Positions 55,141 to 63,063 are shown, counted from the stretch's first letter. The stretch: 64,000 bases of DNA from an uncultured Porphyromonadaceae bacterium (GCA_947177405.1 CAMWUJ010000005.1:1-64000), one strand, 5' to 3'. Translations and numbers: made by a program. The notes: a model not told the origin generated them from the sequence alone.

Positions 55141-55269
55141 TACACTTTTTAGAGCGTAAATGCAAGGACTTTCCACATTTTTTCAAGGGAATATGCAAAG
55201 ACCCATCACACTTTTTCAAACGAATAAAATAAGAATGCTACATTTTTTGTAACGAATGAGGAGTCGAAT

Positions 55270-55465
55270 GTTGCGTATGTCGCCGATTTTTGCTAATTTT
55301 GTAATCGAAAGCAGCAAGCTATGAGTGGCTTGAAGATGGAGGCTTAGATAGTCTTCGGAAAAATGAAAGGACAATGGTTTTACTTTCAATTACTTACAGA
55401 AATTGAGGTTGAACCTTTTAAACTGTAATTCCTTGATTCAACGATAGTTTACCACACTGTATCGG
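55270..55465. repeat. Terminal approximately 195-bp repeat, copy in element A
   Basis: Nearly the same sequence occurs at 62866-63063, roughly 88% identical by eye, with both copies ending in an mnmE-like TGTATCGG. It includes a promoter-like TTG-N20-TAATTTTG, a small hairpin (AAGCTA tgag TGGCTT) and the inverted pair TTACAG/CTGTAA. It marks the right end of element A and probably holds integrase-binding sites and/or a small RNA gene. Confidence 0.85.
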
Positions 55466-55469
55466 CAAA
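55458..55469. repeat. Internal attachment site attM between elements A and B
   Basis: tgtatcggcaaa matches the mnmE end codons (Cys-Ile-Gly-Lys) and the right att core. It directly follows the terminal repeat of element A and precedes the left end of element B, whose sequence (ttggtaaatacc) differs from that of element A. Confidence 0.75.
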
Positions 55470-55514
55470 TTGGTAAATACCTATAAATCTCATAATTAAC
55501 TAATAAATAACACG

Positions 55515-55541
55515 AAACGCCTCTATTCAGGGGCGTTTTTT
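55515..55541 (+). terminator. Terminator at the left end of element B
   Basis: AAACGCC / GGCGTTT stem (with a C-G extension) followed by TTTTTT. It occupies the same position as the terminator at 33805 in element A. Confidence 0.85.
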
Positions 55542-55654
55542 ATTGGTCAAAATGTCCGATTTTTGCGCATTTTGTTCGATTTTAACGCTTTCTTGTATCG
55601 CGATTGTACCGTATTCGTGGTTTCCAGTCTCTGCCTTTCGAGGTCGTGGAGTGT

Positions 55655-55690
55655 TGGGACACTCTGAGACACATTGGGACGCGCTGGGAC
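55655..55690 (+). promoter_or_regulatory. Four TGGGACAC iterons with exact 10-bp period
   Basis: TGGGAC, TGAGAC, TGGGAC and TGGGAC occur at 55655, 55665, 55675 and 55685, mostly followed by AC. The array ends 31 bases before the tandem-HTH gene of element B. It mirrors the TTCA iterons of element A in spacing but not in sequence. Confidence 0.65.
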
Positions 55691-55721
55691 ACTTTTGTGT
55701 AACTTTTAACAGAAATAACCG

Positions 55722-56624
55722 ATGAGCAGTACAATTGACATCAACAAGATTTGCGAGTGGTGTGGCAAAGAGTTTATAGCCCACAAATGCACTACTCGCT
55801 ATTGTTCCAAGCGATGTAGTGAACACGCTTATAAGACATTAAGGCGAGAAGCACATGTAAAGAAAGAGAATCTGATAACACAAGAGAAGAAAGAAGATAA
55901 AAAGAAACCTCTCGGAAATTACTTTACCCCTCGGCAATGTGCCGTCTTACTTGGTATTGGAAAGTCTTCTGTCTATCGTTGTCTTGCAGAAGGACTAATT
56001 CCTTGCATACGTTTGAAGGGAAAGACCCATATCAGCCGGGCAAGCATTGATAAGATGTTTGAGAACCCTCCTGAATATATCAAGAGGGAGAGGAAGGAGG
56101 CCGAACCCATTGAAGAGTTCTACACTACGAAAGAGATTCTTGAGAAATTCGGTATCAGTAATTCGTGGCTATTCAAGATGGCTAAGGAACGGAACATTCC
56201 GAAAACCGTAGTCAGAGGAAAAACGCTCTGGAGTCGAAAGCATTATGATAAAGCTCCTGCAGATAAACAACCCACGGAAGTTGCCGAGGAAGAATGGTAT
56301 TCGGTTGAGGAAGTTTGCGCCAAGTTCAACATGTCTAAGGAGGCTGTCTATCGGTTCGTGTCTGAACGGAAGATTTGGAAGCGAAAGGATAAGTTCAAAG
56401 TATTCTATTCGCGCCGCCAGTTCGACAAGGCAATGGGTGTGGAGACTGAACTTGAGTCCGAATATTATACTATGCCTGAAGTAATGGCTAAGTATAATAT
56501 GACTCGCGATCAGATTTCGCATTACATCCGTGCTCATAATATTCCGCGTACATACGAAGGAAGATATGTGAAAATAGACCGAAAGGCTCTCGATGCCTTA
56601 TTCGCGCCTCCGAAGTTAGGTTAA
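55722..56624 (+). CDS. Zinc-finger plus tandem-HTH regulator (element B)
   Basis: 300 residues, homologous to the 254-residue protein of element A but with one more HTH unit. The N-terminal finger is CEWCGKEFIAHKCTTRYCSKRCSEHAYK. HTH units lie at about 67-115 (FTPRQCAVLLGIGKSSVYRCL), 131-180 (YTTKEILEKFGISNSWLFKM), 190-240 (YSVEEVCAKFNMSKEAVYRFV) and 247-297 (YTMPEVMAKYNMTRDQISHYI). It probably controls integration and binds the phased repeats upstream. Confidence 0.78.
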   Translation: MSSTIDINKICEWCGKEFIAHKCTTRYCSKRCSEHAYKTLRREAHVKKENLITQEKKEDKKKPLGNYFTPRQCAVLLGIGKSSVYRCLAEGLIPCIRLKGKTHISRASIDKMFENPPEYIKRERKEAEPIEEFYTTKEILEKFGISNSWLFKMAKERNIPKTVVRGKTLWSRKHYDKAPADKQPTEVAEEEWYSVEEVCAKFNMSKEAVYRFVSERKIWKRKDKFKVFYSRRQFDKAMGVETELESEYYTMPEVMAKYNMTRDQISHYIRAHNIPRTYEGRYVKIDRKALDALFAPPKLG

Positions 56625-56717
56625 AAAACGGTGAGTGATACAAGTGACTTCTCACTCTCTGGTTCACCATCAGCAAGTTATATAGTTTTGTAAAAATTTA
56701 TTCAAAAACGACATATT

Positions 56718-57827
56718 ATGCTACCCTCAACTTGTTCTAAAGTAACGCTCCGTATGCGTCCGATCAAAAACGACAGACTCTCCCTCTATCTTGACTATTA
56801 TCCCCCTATCCGTCATCCAAAGACGATGAAGATGACGCGAAGGGAGGGACTGGGTTTCTATATATTTGCAAATCCGAAGGGGAAATACCAGAAGGAGTAT
56901 AATGATGCGATAATGATGCGTGCGGAAGTGATCCGCTGCCGTCGCCAGGAGGCGGTGATAAATGAAGAATTCGATTTTATTGACCGCGAGCAGCCCAAGG
57001 CTGATTTCCTTGAATATTTCCGCAAGAAAGCAAAGAAGCAATACGAAAAGTGGACCGTCACATATCGGCACTTTGAGAAGTTTGTAAAAGGTAAATGTAC
57101 TTTCGGGGAGGTGACAGTGGAACTTTGCAATAAGTTCCGTGACTATCTGCTGACAGCAAAGCAACTGCGATATCCCAAATTGAATATCTCACAAAATTCA
57201 GCTGCCGGCTATTTCTCCACTTTTCGTGCATTGCTGAAAGCAGCTTATAAGGAAAGACTCTTTAAGGAAAATCTGAATGACTTTATTGAGGAGATTGAAT
57301 ATGAGGAAGTGAAGAAAAACTTCCTTACTGCCGAAGAGGTAAAGCGACTGGCGGCAACTCCATGCGAAAAACCGGTATTGAAGGCTGCTTCCCTTTTCTC
57401 CATCCTTACGGGATTGCGGATAAGTGATATTCTCAACCTATGTTGGGAGGATATTCGTCCGGATGCCGATGGTAAATTAGCTGCATTCATACGTATTCAA
57501 AAGACACAGAAGGAGTCGGTGCATCCCCTGAGTGATGAGATGCTGGCTCTATGTGGCGAAAGAAAGACGGGAATTGTTTTCAAAGGTTTCAATCGCTCTA
57601 TGACGCAGGCTCCTCTTAAGAAATGGCTGAAAGCTGCCGGTATCACCAAGCGTATCACCTTTCACCGCTTCCGGGATACTTTCGCTACTCTCCAACTCGC
57701 TGCGGGCACAGACATTTATACAGTCAGCAAGATGCTTGACCATGCCAACGCAACTACCACCAAGATCTACGCGAAACTGGTGGATTCCACAAAACGAGAG
57801 ACTGTTGATAGAATCAAGCTTAAATAA
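56718..57827 (+). CDS. Tyrosine recombinase (integrase) of element B
   Basis: 369 residues, aligned end to end with the integrase of element A (SKVTLRMRPIKNDRLSLYLDYYPPIRHPKT). Catalytic residues: Arg in SILTGLRISDILNL, Lys region RIQKTQKESV, HxxR in FHRFRDTFATL (Asp replaces the His after Arg), and Tyr in TTKIYAKL. The TAGTTTTG box at about 56680 is a plausible promoter. It should act on the mnmE-tail att core shared with element A. Confidence 0.93.
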   Translation: MLPSTCSKVTLRMRPIKNDRLSLYLDYYPPIRHPKTMKMTRREGLGFYIFANPKGKYQKEYNDAIMMRAEVIRCRRQEAVINEEFDFIDREQPKADFLEYFRKKAKKQYEKWTVTYRHFEKFVKGKCTFGEVTVELCNKFRDYLLTAKQLRYPKLNISQNSAAGYFSTFRALLKAAYKERLFKENLNDFIEEIEYEEVKKNFLTAEEVKRLAATPCEKPVLKAASLFSILTGLRISDILNLCWEDIRPDADGKLAAFIRIQKTQKESVHPLSDEMLALCGERKTGIVFKGFNRSMTQAPLKKWLKAAGITKRITFHRFRDTFATLQLAAGTDIYTVSKMLDHANATTTKIYAKLVDSTKRETVDRIKLK

Positions 57828-57863
57828 TTTTCAACTAAAATTTGGATAAAGTAAACGTTTTAG

Positions 57864-57871
57864 TTAACTTT
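57864..57871 (+). promoter_or_regulatory. -7 box of the RelE/HigB-HigA pair
   Basis: TAACTTTG fits TAnnTTTG and overlaps the TTG taken as start in the ORF track, so that start is rejected. Confidence 0.65.
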
Positions 57872-57881
57872 GCATATAAAT

Positions 57882-58235
57882 TTGAGTTTATGGCAAATAG
57901 AACCATACGATTATTATAAGGAGTACTTTAAAGAATTCTACTTGTCTCAGACTGATGCTGTAAGAAATAAAATTAACTACTGCATCAATATGGTAAAGAC
58001 TCTTGACCGAGTTCCTTCAAGAATTTTGAAATTCATTGAAGGAACGGATGGTCTTTATGAAATTAGAATTGAGGTGGGTAGCAATATCTTCCGCGTGTTC
58101 TGTTGTTTTGATGAGGGTGCTATAGTAATCTTATTCAATGGCTTTCAGAAGAAAACCCAGAAAACACCAACTAAAGAGAAAGATAAGGCACTCCGTTTAA
58201 TGAAAGAATATTTTAAAGAAAAGAATCATGGATAA
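57882..58235 (+). CDS. RelE/HigB-like toxin
   Basis: About 117 residues if TTG 57882 is used; there is no ATG in frame. The body (EPYDYYKEYFKEFYLSQTDAVRNKINYCINMVKTLDRVPSRILKFIEGTDGLYEIRIEVGSNIFRVFCCFDEGAIVILFNGFQKKTQKTPTKEKDKA, abbreviated here to its recognisable motifs FIEGTDGLYEIR and LFNGFQKKTQKTP) is a typical RelE/ParE mRNA interferase of the Gp49 type. It overlaps its antitoxin gene by eight bases. Start codon is uncertain; a lost ATG cannot be excluded. Confidence 0.82.
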   Translation: MSLWQIEPYDYYKEYFKEFYLSQTDAVRNKINYCINMVKTLDRVPSRILKFIEGTDGLYEIRIEVGSNIFRVFCCFDEGAIVILFNGFQKKTQKTPTKEKDKALRLMKEYFKEKNHG

Positions 58236-58539
58236 GGCTAAAATAGAAGCAATCAAGAAAGCCTCAACATTTGATGAACTTCTTGATGCGGAATACGGGA
58301 TGGTAGGAACACCTGCCAGAGATCAATTCGAAAAGGACGCTGCAGCCTTCTGTCTTGCGGAAACTTTAAAGGAAGAGAGAGTACGAGCCGGCTTAACTCA
58401 GGAGCAACTGGCAGAGCGCATTGGCACGAAGAAAACCTATATCTCCCGTTTGGAGAATGGAAAAGCTGATGTCCAACTCGGCACATTGTTCAGAATCTTT
58501 GAGGGTCTTGGCAGAAGAGTGTCTATTACAATTCTTTAA
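58228..58539 (+). CDS. XRE-type antitoxin of the RelE/HigB-like pair
   Basis: 103 residues. The first 55 bind the toxin, and an HTH follows (LTQEQLAERIGTKKTYISRLENGKADVQLGTLFRIFEGLG). It overlaps the toxin gene, the usual toxin-first order of this family, and should repress the shared promoter. Confidence 0.9.
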   Translation: MDKAKIEAIKKASTFDELLDAEYGMVGTPARDQFEKDAAAFCLAETLKEERVRAGLTQEQLAERIGTKKTYISRLENGKADVQLGTLFRIFEGLGRRVSITIL

Positions 58540-58800
58540 TCCTGCTATCCCTTAAAAGGCTCAAAGGTCGCTTTAGAGCAATGGTATGACATTGCTCAAC
58601 AAGCAGAATGGCATAACCTATCGGAAATCAAAGAGGATTTTCCCGCAACTGATTATGTAGGGAATCAACACTACGTATTCAATATCAAAGGTAAAAATTA
58701 CCGTCTTGTAGTAGTTATTAAGTTCACCATCGGAAGAATCTTTATCCGATTCGTAGGCACTCACGCAGAGTATGATAAGATCGATTGTTCAACCATCTAA
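58540..58800 (+). pseudogene. N-terminally truncated higB
   Basis: In the same frame as the antitoxin before it and directly after its TAA, the DNA encodes ALEQWYDIAQQAEWHNLSEI, VGNQHYVFNIKGKNYRLVVV and FIRFVGTHAEYDKID, the body of HigB mRNA interferases. No start codon is present and about 20 N-terminal residues of the family are missing. An intact HigA-type gene follows. The junction with the preceding module is exact at the stop codon, suggesting a recombination or deletion joint. Confidence 0.8.
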
Positions 58801-58809
58801 AATAAATAT

Positions 58810-59169
58810 ATGGAAATAACCAAACAGCAATATGAATATGCACTTAGTCGCATTGAGGAATTGCTACCACTTGTATCAGATGAAACTCCGGCAAGCGACA
58901 GGAATTCAGTTGAACTTACCATTGTTTCTGATGTGGTTGAAGCATACGAAAAGATCCACTATCCTATTGCTAAACCAACTATCAGAGAACTGATAAGTCT
59001 TTCAATAGAAGAAAAAGGGATGACTCAGAAGCAACTTGCACAGGAATTAGGTGTAAGTCCCTCGCGCGTAAATGATTATATTTCAGGAAGAGCCGAACCG
59101 ACATTGCGTATTGCTCGTGCAATCTGCCTTATTCTGGGGATAGCACCCGCTGCCATCTTAGGATTATAA
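58810..59169 (+). CDS. higA: HigA-type antitoxin
   Basis: 119 residues. An N-terminal helical region (YEYALSRIEELLPLVSDETPASD) is followed by an XRE HTH (MTQKQLAQELGVSPSRVNDYISGRAEPTLRIARAICLILGI). This two-part layout is that of HigA/YgjM-type antitoxins. Its toxin gene just upstream is truncated, so it is likely a relic or acts as an anti-addiction antitoxin. Confidence 0.88.
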   Translation: MEITKQQYEYALSRIEELLPLVSDETPASDRNSVELTIVSDVVEAYEKIHYPIAKPTIRELISLSIEEKGMTQKQLAQELGVSPSRVNDYISGRAEPTLRIARAICLILGIAPAAILGL

Positions 59170-59218
59170 CCCGGCAATCCTTTCTCGACAACGTCATCAG
59201 ATAATTAGAACTTTTTCA

Positions 59219-59250
59219 CCACCGTAATTATTACCATAGTGCCAAAACTA
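59219..59250 (-). promoter_or_regulatory. Second copy of the 59252-gene promoter/operator
   Basis: About 30 of 36 bases match the promoter region at 60590-60626, including the palindrome GTAATAATTAC and a TAGTTTTG -7 box on the minus strand. This copy lies right at the 3' end of the gene and points away from it, toward no intact gene. Confidence 0.6.
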
Positions 59251-59251
59251 A

Positions 59252-60583
59252 TTACATATCATCTAATGTGAAGAGCTTAGTTTCGATCTTATACTTTGAT
59301 AAGATGCTTGTTTTGAGGCAGTTTACTTTCTCCATAAAAGCTTTATGGTCGTAGTTACGTTGCTGACGCTTTACTTCGGCTACAAGGGCTGATTTTCCAT
59401 CTATTGAGAGTGCCACGATGTCAATCTCATTGGCTTCTTTTCCCTTCTTGCGTTCCCACCATGAGCCGATATCCGAATACTTGTGACTTTCCATCATTTT
59501 CAGGCGAAACCATTTTTCAAGCGCAAGTCCGGAAAAGGTCGGATAATCTGAGAGGACGATCTGACGTAGGTACTCAAAATTGTTGAGCTCTACCAAGGTC
59601 TGGTTTCGGTCAAAATAGTTAAACCAGAAACGTAGGAAATTGTCATTAATCTCATACTGCACATTTTGAGATCGTGGCTTTGATAAAATCGGACGTACTC
59701 GCTTGATAAGCGAATAATCCTCGATCAGACGTTTCAAATGACCGGCTACCGTCACTCCACCTAATGCGCTTTCAATCGCACCTTGAGTGTTGATACCGGA
59801 TGCAATGCAGCTCAATACAGAGAAATATAGTCCGTAATCTTTTCCAAATTCCTCAATCAACAGGTTACGACCTTCATTTACGAATAGAGAATTTTCCCGG
59901 ACTACATAATCAAACATTCCTTCAATTGACAGATCCGTGTCGTCACATAGTAACTCAATATATTTCGGCACTCCTCCGGTGATGGTATATAATGCAAGCA
60001 ATTCATCGTTGGTATAGTCCGGGCGGAAATCCCGCATAATCTCTTTCATTGTATCGGTGCCGAATCCTGAGAGACGTATCATGGCATCAGATCTGCCAAA
60101 GAGCGGTTCGTGGTAATTTTCAAAGATCTTATGCATCATCGAATACGCTGATCCCATGAGAAGCAAATTGACATGAGTATCGTTTCGGTAAGAATCCCAG
60201 ATATTCTGCATGTCACTGTAAACCGATGGATTGATATTGAAAAATTCTTGAAATTCATCAATAATCAGATTGAACTTGCGAGTCTTCGCAAGCTCCATCA
60301 GCATTTTGAATAATGATTTGAAAGACTTTATCTCCGACGGCACATAACAATCAAGAGCCGAGGAAATCAGTCCGGCAAACTCTGCGCATAAAGCAGCCTC
60401 GTTTTTTCTGCTTACGAATAGATATACAGTAGGGTATTCGCCCTGCGTTGCACGCAGAGCAAGCGAAGTTTTGCCAATGCGACGTCGACCTGTTATAACA
60501 GTCATTCTTGAACGGGAGTCAAAGGCTCGTCCTTGGATTCTTCTTAGTTCCTCTATTTCCTTTGTCCGATTATAGAATTTCAT
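59252..60583 (-). CDS. AAA ATPase of the archaeal-ATPase/DUF234 family
   Basis: 443 residues. Walker A GRRRIGKTSLALRA (about 31-44), Walker B NLIIDEFQEFF, sensor LLMGSAYSMM, winged-helix region (TQGAIESALGGVTVAGHLKRLIEDYSLIKR) and a C-terminal DUF234/PD-(D/E)XK-like segment (EIDIVALSIDGKSALVAEVKRQ). Such ATPases are common on mobile DNA and of unknown role. The gene is bracketed by two similar promoter/operator sequences, unusual for a single gene. Confidence 0.87.
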   Translation of the reverse strand: MKFYNRTKEIEELRRIQGRAFDSRSRMTVITGRRRIGKTSLALRATQGEYPTVYLFVSRKNEAALCAEFAGLISSALDCYVPSEIKSFKSLFKMLMELAKTRKFNLIIDEFQEFFNINPSVYSDMQNIWDSYRNDTHVNLLLMGSAYSMMHKIFENYHEPLFGRSDAMIRLSGFGTDTMKEIMRDFRPDYTNDELLALYTITGGVPKYIELLCDDTDLSIEGMFDYVVRENSLFVNEGRNLLIEEFGKDYGLYFSVLSCIASGINTQGAIESALGGVTVAGHLKRLIEDYSLIKRVRPILSKPRSQNVQYEINDNFLRFWFNYFDRNQTLVELNNFEYLRQIVLSDYPTFSGLALEKWFRLKMMESHKYSDIGSWWERKKGKEANEIDIVALSIDGKSALVAEVKRQQRNYDHKAFMEKVNCLKTSILSKYKIETKLFTLDDM

Positions 60584-60589
60584 ATTTTA

Positions 60590-60626
60590 TTACCGTCGTA
60601 ATTATTACCACGGTGACAAAATTAAT
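60590..60626 (-). promoter_or_regulatory. Promoter and palindromic operator of the ATPase gene
   Basis: Minus-strand TAATTTTG (60619-60626) is a good -7 box. Downstream of it the GTAATAATTAC palindrome (about 60599-60609) lies in the short leader, so an autoregulatory repressor is plausible. Confidence 0.6.
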
Positions 60627-60700
60627 AAAATTTCCTCTACTGACCAAATTTGATTTGCAGGCTTTAGTTCAATCTATCCAAATTTTACATTCATCCGTTA

Positions 60701-61210
60701 CTAAATTGGACCTGGGTACTTATCAATTATATTGCGGTCGTAATCAACCCCAGCATGCTTGAATTCCTCCCAATCCGGGTTGGGATTATGGCGAATATCT
60801 TTTATGTCTTCAGGCGAAATATACTCACGACTGTTTATATGATAACTACCGTCAAGCAGAAATGTGTCGAACATTTTATCCTTTCCGTCAACCTTTATAG
60901 TTACCTTGTATTGATTGTAAGGATGGTAGCGATGAACAAACATTTTATCCTCGCCGCAGCATCGGCTATCGGGCTCAAAGTGTGGCTTGTTGTTATCTTC
61001 ATTGCAGTTCCAGCGATCATCGTAAGTGAGGCGGATTGTCCACTCGAAAAGTTGCATCCGTTCTGTTGGATTAAGGATATCATACCATTCATCAACAAAC
61101 CGACGAATTGTGCCGGAGCGGAGATGTGAACCCCGAAGACATGTGTCTAACAGATACCCCAATTCAAATATGTCAAGTTTAACTTCCTTCATATCGGTAA
61201 TAATCTTCAT
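60701..61210 (-). CDS. Hypothetical protein of element B
   Basis: 169 residues, soluble and acidic, with Trp/His/Cys scattered (RFVDEWYDILNPTERMQLFEW, DSRCCGEDKMFVHRYHPYNQYKV). No family recognised. The start MKIITDMKEVKLDIFEL is preceded by an AT-rich gap. It lies 12 bases after the end of the next hypothetical gene, so the genes from 62716 down to here may form one transcript. Confidence 0.6.
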   Translation of the reverse strand: MKIITDMKEVKLDIFELGYLLDTCLRGSHLRSGTIRRFVDEWYDILNPTERMQLFEWTIRLTYDDRWNCNEDNNKPHFEPDSRCCGEDKMFVHRYHPYNQYKVTIKVDGKDKMFDTFLLDGSYHINSREYISPEDIKDIRHNPNPDWEEFKHAGVDYDRNIIDKYPGPI

Positions 61211-61222
61211 TTAGTTTTTGAG

Positions 61223-61564
61223 TCAAGCCCATCTTATTCCATACTCACCATCAACGGAAAACTTTAGAATCTCGATGTATTTGTTGAATAACCCAATCAA
61301 ATATTCAGCATAAGCCGTGTCATTTATGTATTCCTCTTGGATGCCTTCAATTACATCATTCTTATAAAACAGACAATCATCCAATTCATATTGTAATCGC
61401 GTGTTATCCATGCAGCATCCTCTCTCATCCAATACTATGGAACTCATCCAATGCATGAAGTCCATAAGTGTTAACATATCACCATAGGAGCAATCAATGC
61501 TCGGAGCTCCTTTTATTTCACACTCCAAATTATCCTTGATGAATGGGGCTATATACTAGCTCAT
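61223..61564 (-). pseudogene. Hypothetical gene with TAG at codon 3
   Basis: The track begins at TTG 61528, but the same frame extends to ATG AGC TAG at 61564-61556, then YIAPFIKDNLECEIKG flows into the annotated 101 residues. Codon 3 is thus an in-frame amber codon. The protein is acidic and soluble (LTLMDFMHWMSSIVLDERGCC). It is either disabled at the N-terminus or translated from the downstream TTG. Confidence 0.5.
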
Positions 61565-61578
61565 GTGATATTCGGTAT

Positions 61579-61821
61579 TTATTCGCTCAATCCCCTTAGG
61601 GTTCCTCGGCGTAGTTCCTCAGTTAACAATTCATATATGTATGCCGGGCTCTCTATATAGAGGTCGGTGCGCTTCTCGCATAGTTTGTCGAACGTCTCAG
61701 AATTATGAAACAGAAGCAACGCTTCCTCAAGACCAAGAGCTTGGTCACGCATAATCCACTCCACCACCCGAGTGGTTATATATTCCACAAGGAAATCAAA
61801 ATTATTGTTTGGCTGTTTCAT
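61579..61821 (-). CDS. DUF3990-associated small protein
   Basis: 80 residues (FDFLVEYITTRVVEWIMRDQALGLEEALLLFHNSETFDKL, shown here only by its core EALLLFHNSETFDKL and SPAYIYELLTEEL). This type of protein regularly accompanies DUF3990 genes. Its start overlaps the DUF3990 stop by four bases, so it is a third component of the module, perhaps an accessory antidote. Confidence 0.7.
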   Translation of the reverse strand: MKQPNNNFDFLVEYITTRVVEWIMRDQALGLEEALLLFHNSETFDKLCEKRTDLYIESPAYIYELLTEELRRGTLRGLSE

Positions 61822-62291
61822 ATCCGTCTTATATATTTAAGCGATTCTTCTGTAGCAAAGAAATACTGAGAATTGAGGTCTTTGTAAATCAGACCGGTCA
61901 CAACAGCATCAAGGTCGATGATTTCCATATCATAAAGTCCGAAGAGACGAGCCATGTTGTCATTGGCCACCGGACCGATGACAATGTCGTAGTCATGATG
62001 AAATTCTTCTCCATCCTGCCTACGGTTTGCCATCACAAACAATGCCCACTCCTTATCTGGTTTATCGAATACCTTCACATTCAATCCCGCTGCAGTGGCA
62101 GCATCGAGATCAAACTCAAATTCTGTAACCGTAGGAACTCCATCGAAGCGATCTGCTATTCTCCTTGACCAATAAAAGGCCTGATTTTTTATATGGGTAG
62201 TATAAAAACCCTGACCGAAGTCCTTAAATTTCTTGCCATGCGACAAATCTATGTTGTTTATAGTCTGATTTGAACCGTGATATAGAATCAT
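61818..62291 (-). CDS. DUF3990 protein, ADP-ribosyltransferase-like fold
   Basis: 157 residues from MILYHGSNQTINNIDLSHG (62291), which overlaps the HTH gene stop by four bases. The opening YHGS and the GQGFYTT segment correspond to the H and Y/F positions of ADP-ribosyltransferase-like enzymes. A later NDNMARLFGLY is family-typical. DUF3990 proteins are found with HTH or DUF3791 partners and are suspected toxins. Target unknown. Confidence 0.82.
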   Translation of the reverse strand: MILYHGSNQTINNIDLSHGKKFKDFGQGFYTTHIKNQAFYWSRRIADRFDGVPTVTEFEFDLDAATAAGLNVKVFDKPDKEWALFVMANRRQDGEEFHHDYDIVIGPVANDNMARLFGLYDMEIIDLDAVVTGLIYKDLNSQYFFATEESLKYIRRI

Positions 62292-62716
62292 GACACCGCA
62301 CCTCCATTTCTTTGACATATTGCAGCCATATCCTCCACACACTCTTGAAGTGAGAGCTGATGCTCTGCTTCATAATTACGGATTGAAAACTCAAGACCCT
62401 TGAACCGCGACAGATAATTACAAGCCTCCTTTTTTGTCAATTTGTATTTACGAGCAAATAAACCAAGACTCATCACTATATAATGAATTACATCTGACGA
62501 AACTGATTCAGTTGGTTTTAATTCTACACGTGCCGATACTCCTAAAGCTTCTGACAACTTATTGATTGTGGAGAAAGTGATACCTCTACCGTTCTCAATC
62601 TTCGAAATCTCAGATTTAGTCACACCGACTTTCTCACCCAATTGTCCTTGAGTAAGTCCAAGTTCCTTTCTTCGTTGGAGAAAAAGATTTCCTATTTCAT
62701 CAAATCTATCTGCCAT
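62288..62716 (-). CDS. XRE-HTH fused to DUF3791, partner of DUF3990
   Basis: 142 residues from MADRFDEIGNLFLQRRKELG (62716); the longer ORF overlaps the promoter. Residues about 12-65 are an XRE HTH (LTQGQLGEKVGVTKSEISKIENGRGITFSTINKLSEALG). Residues about 80-138 match DUF3791 (LFARKYKLTKKEACNYLSRF ... YEAEHQLSLQECVEDM). As first gene of the trio it most likely neutralises the DUF3990 enzyme and represses the operon. Confidence 0.82.
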   Translation of the reverse strand: MADRFDEIGNLFLQRRKELGLTQGQLGEKVGVTKSEISKIENGRGITFSTINKLSEALGVSARVELKPTESVSSDVIHYIVMSLGLFARKYKLTKKEACNYLSRFKGLEFSIRNYEAEHQLSLQECVEDMAAICQRNGGAVS

Positions 62717-62737
62717 AATTATTCTTATTAGCAAAAG

Positions 62738-62745
62738 CAAAATTA
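62738..62745 (-). promoter_or_regulatory. -7 box of the DUF3990 module
   Basis: Minus-strand TAATTTTG, 21 bases before ATG 62716. It excludes the upstream Met of the track ORF as start. Confidence 0.65.
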
Positions 62746-62865
62746 ATAAAAGTTTCCAATATTAGCAACATTCCAGCCGATATTTTTGTTGAGTAGATTT
62801 ACCCTCAGATAAAAACCCAATTAGATTTTATAAAACATAAATGAAGGATTAATCCTTCTACAGTC

Positions 62866-63063
62866 GTTGTGTATGTCGCCGATTTTCACTAATTTTGTAA
62901 TCGAAAGCAGCAAGCCATGAGTGGCTTGGAGATGGAGGCTGAGATAGTCTTTGAGAAATAAGATAAAGTAAGGTTTTTCAATTCAATTACTTACAGAAAT
63001 TGAGGTTGAACCTTTTAAACTGTAATTCCTTGATTCAACAATAGTTTGCCACGCTGTATCGGA
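62866..63063. repeat. Terminal approximately 195-bp repeat, copy in element B
   Basis: Second copy of the sequence at 55270-55465. The hairpin is AAGCCA tgag TGGCTT here and AAGCTA tgag TGGCTT there, a C-G to U-G change that keeps pairing. A perfect 16-bp palindrome GAAGGATTAATCCTTC lies just before it at 62843-62858, only in this copy. Confidence 0.85.

Noticed and set aside
57870-57881. TTG start at 57870 for the RelE/HigB-like toxin
   Set aside because: It overlaps a TAACTTTG -7 box, so it would lie upstream of the transcript.
42324-61564. Amber (TAG) recoding in the elements
   Set aside because: The integrase of element A ends in TAG at 36101-36103 and one of the three interrupted genes has TAA instead, so general reassignment of TAG is unlikely; isolated nonsense mutations or start misassignment are simpler.
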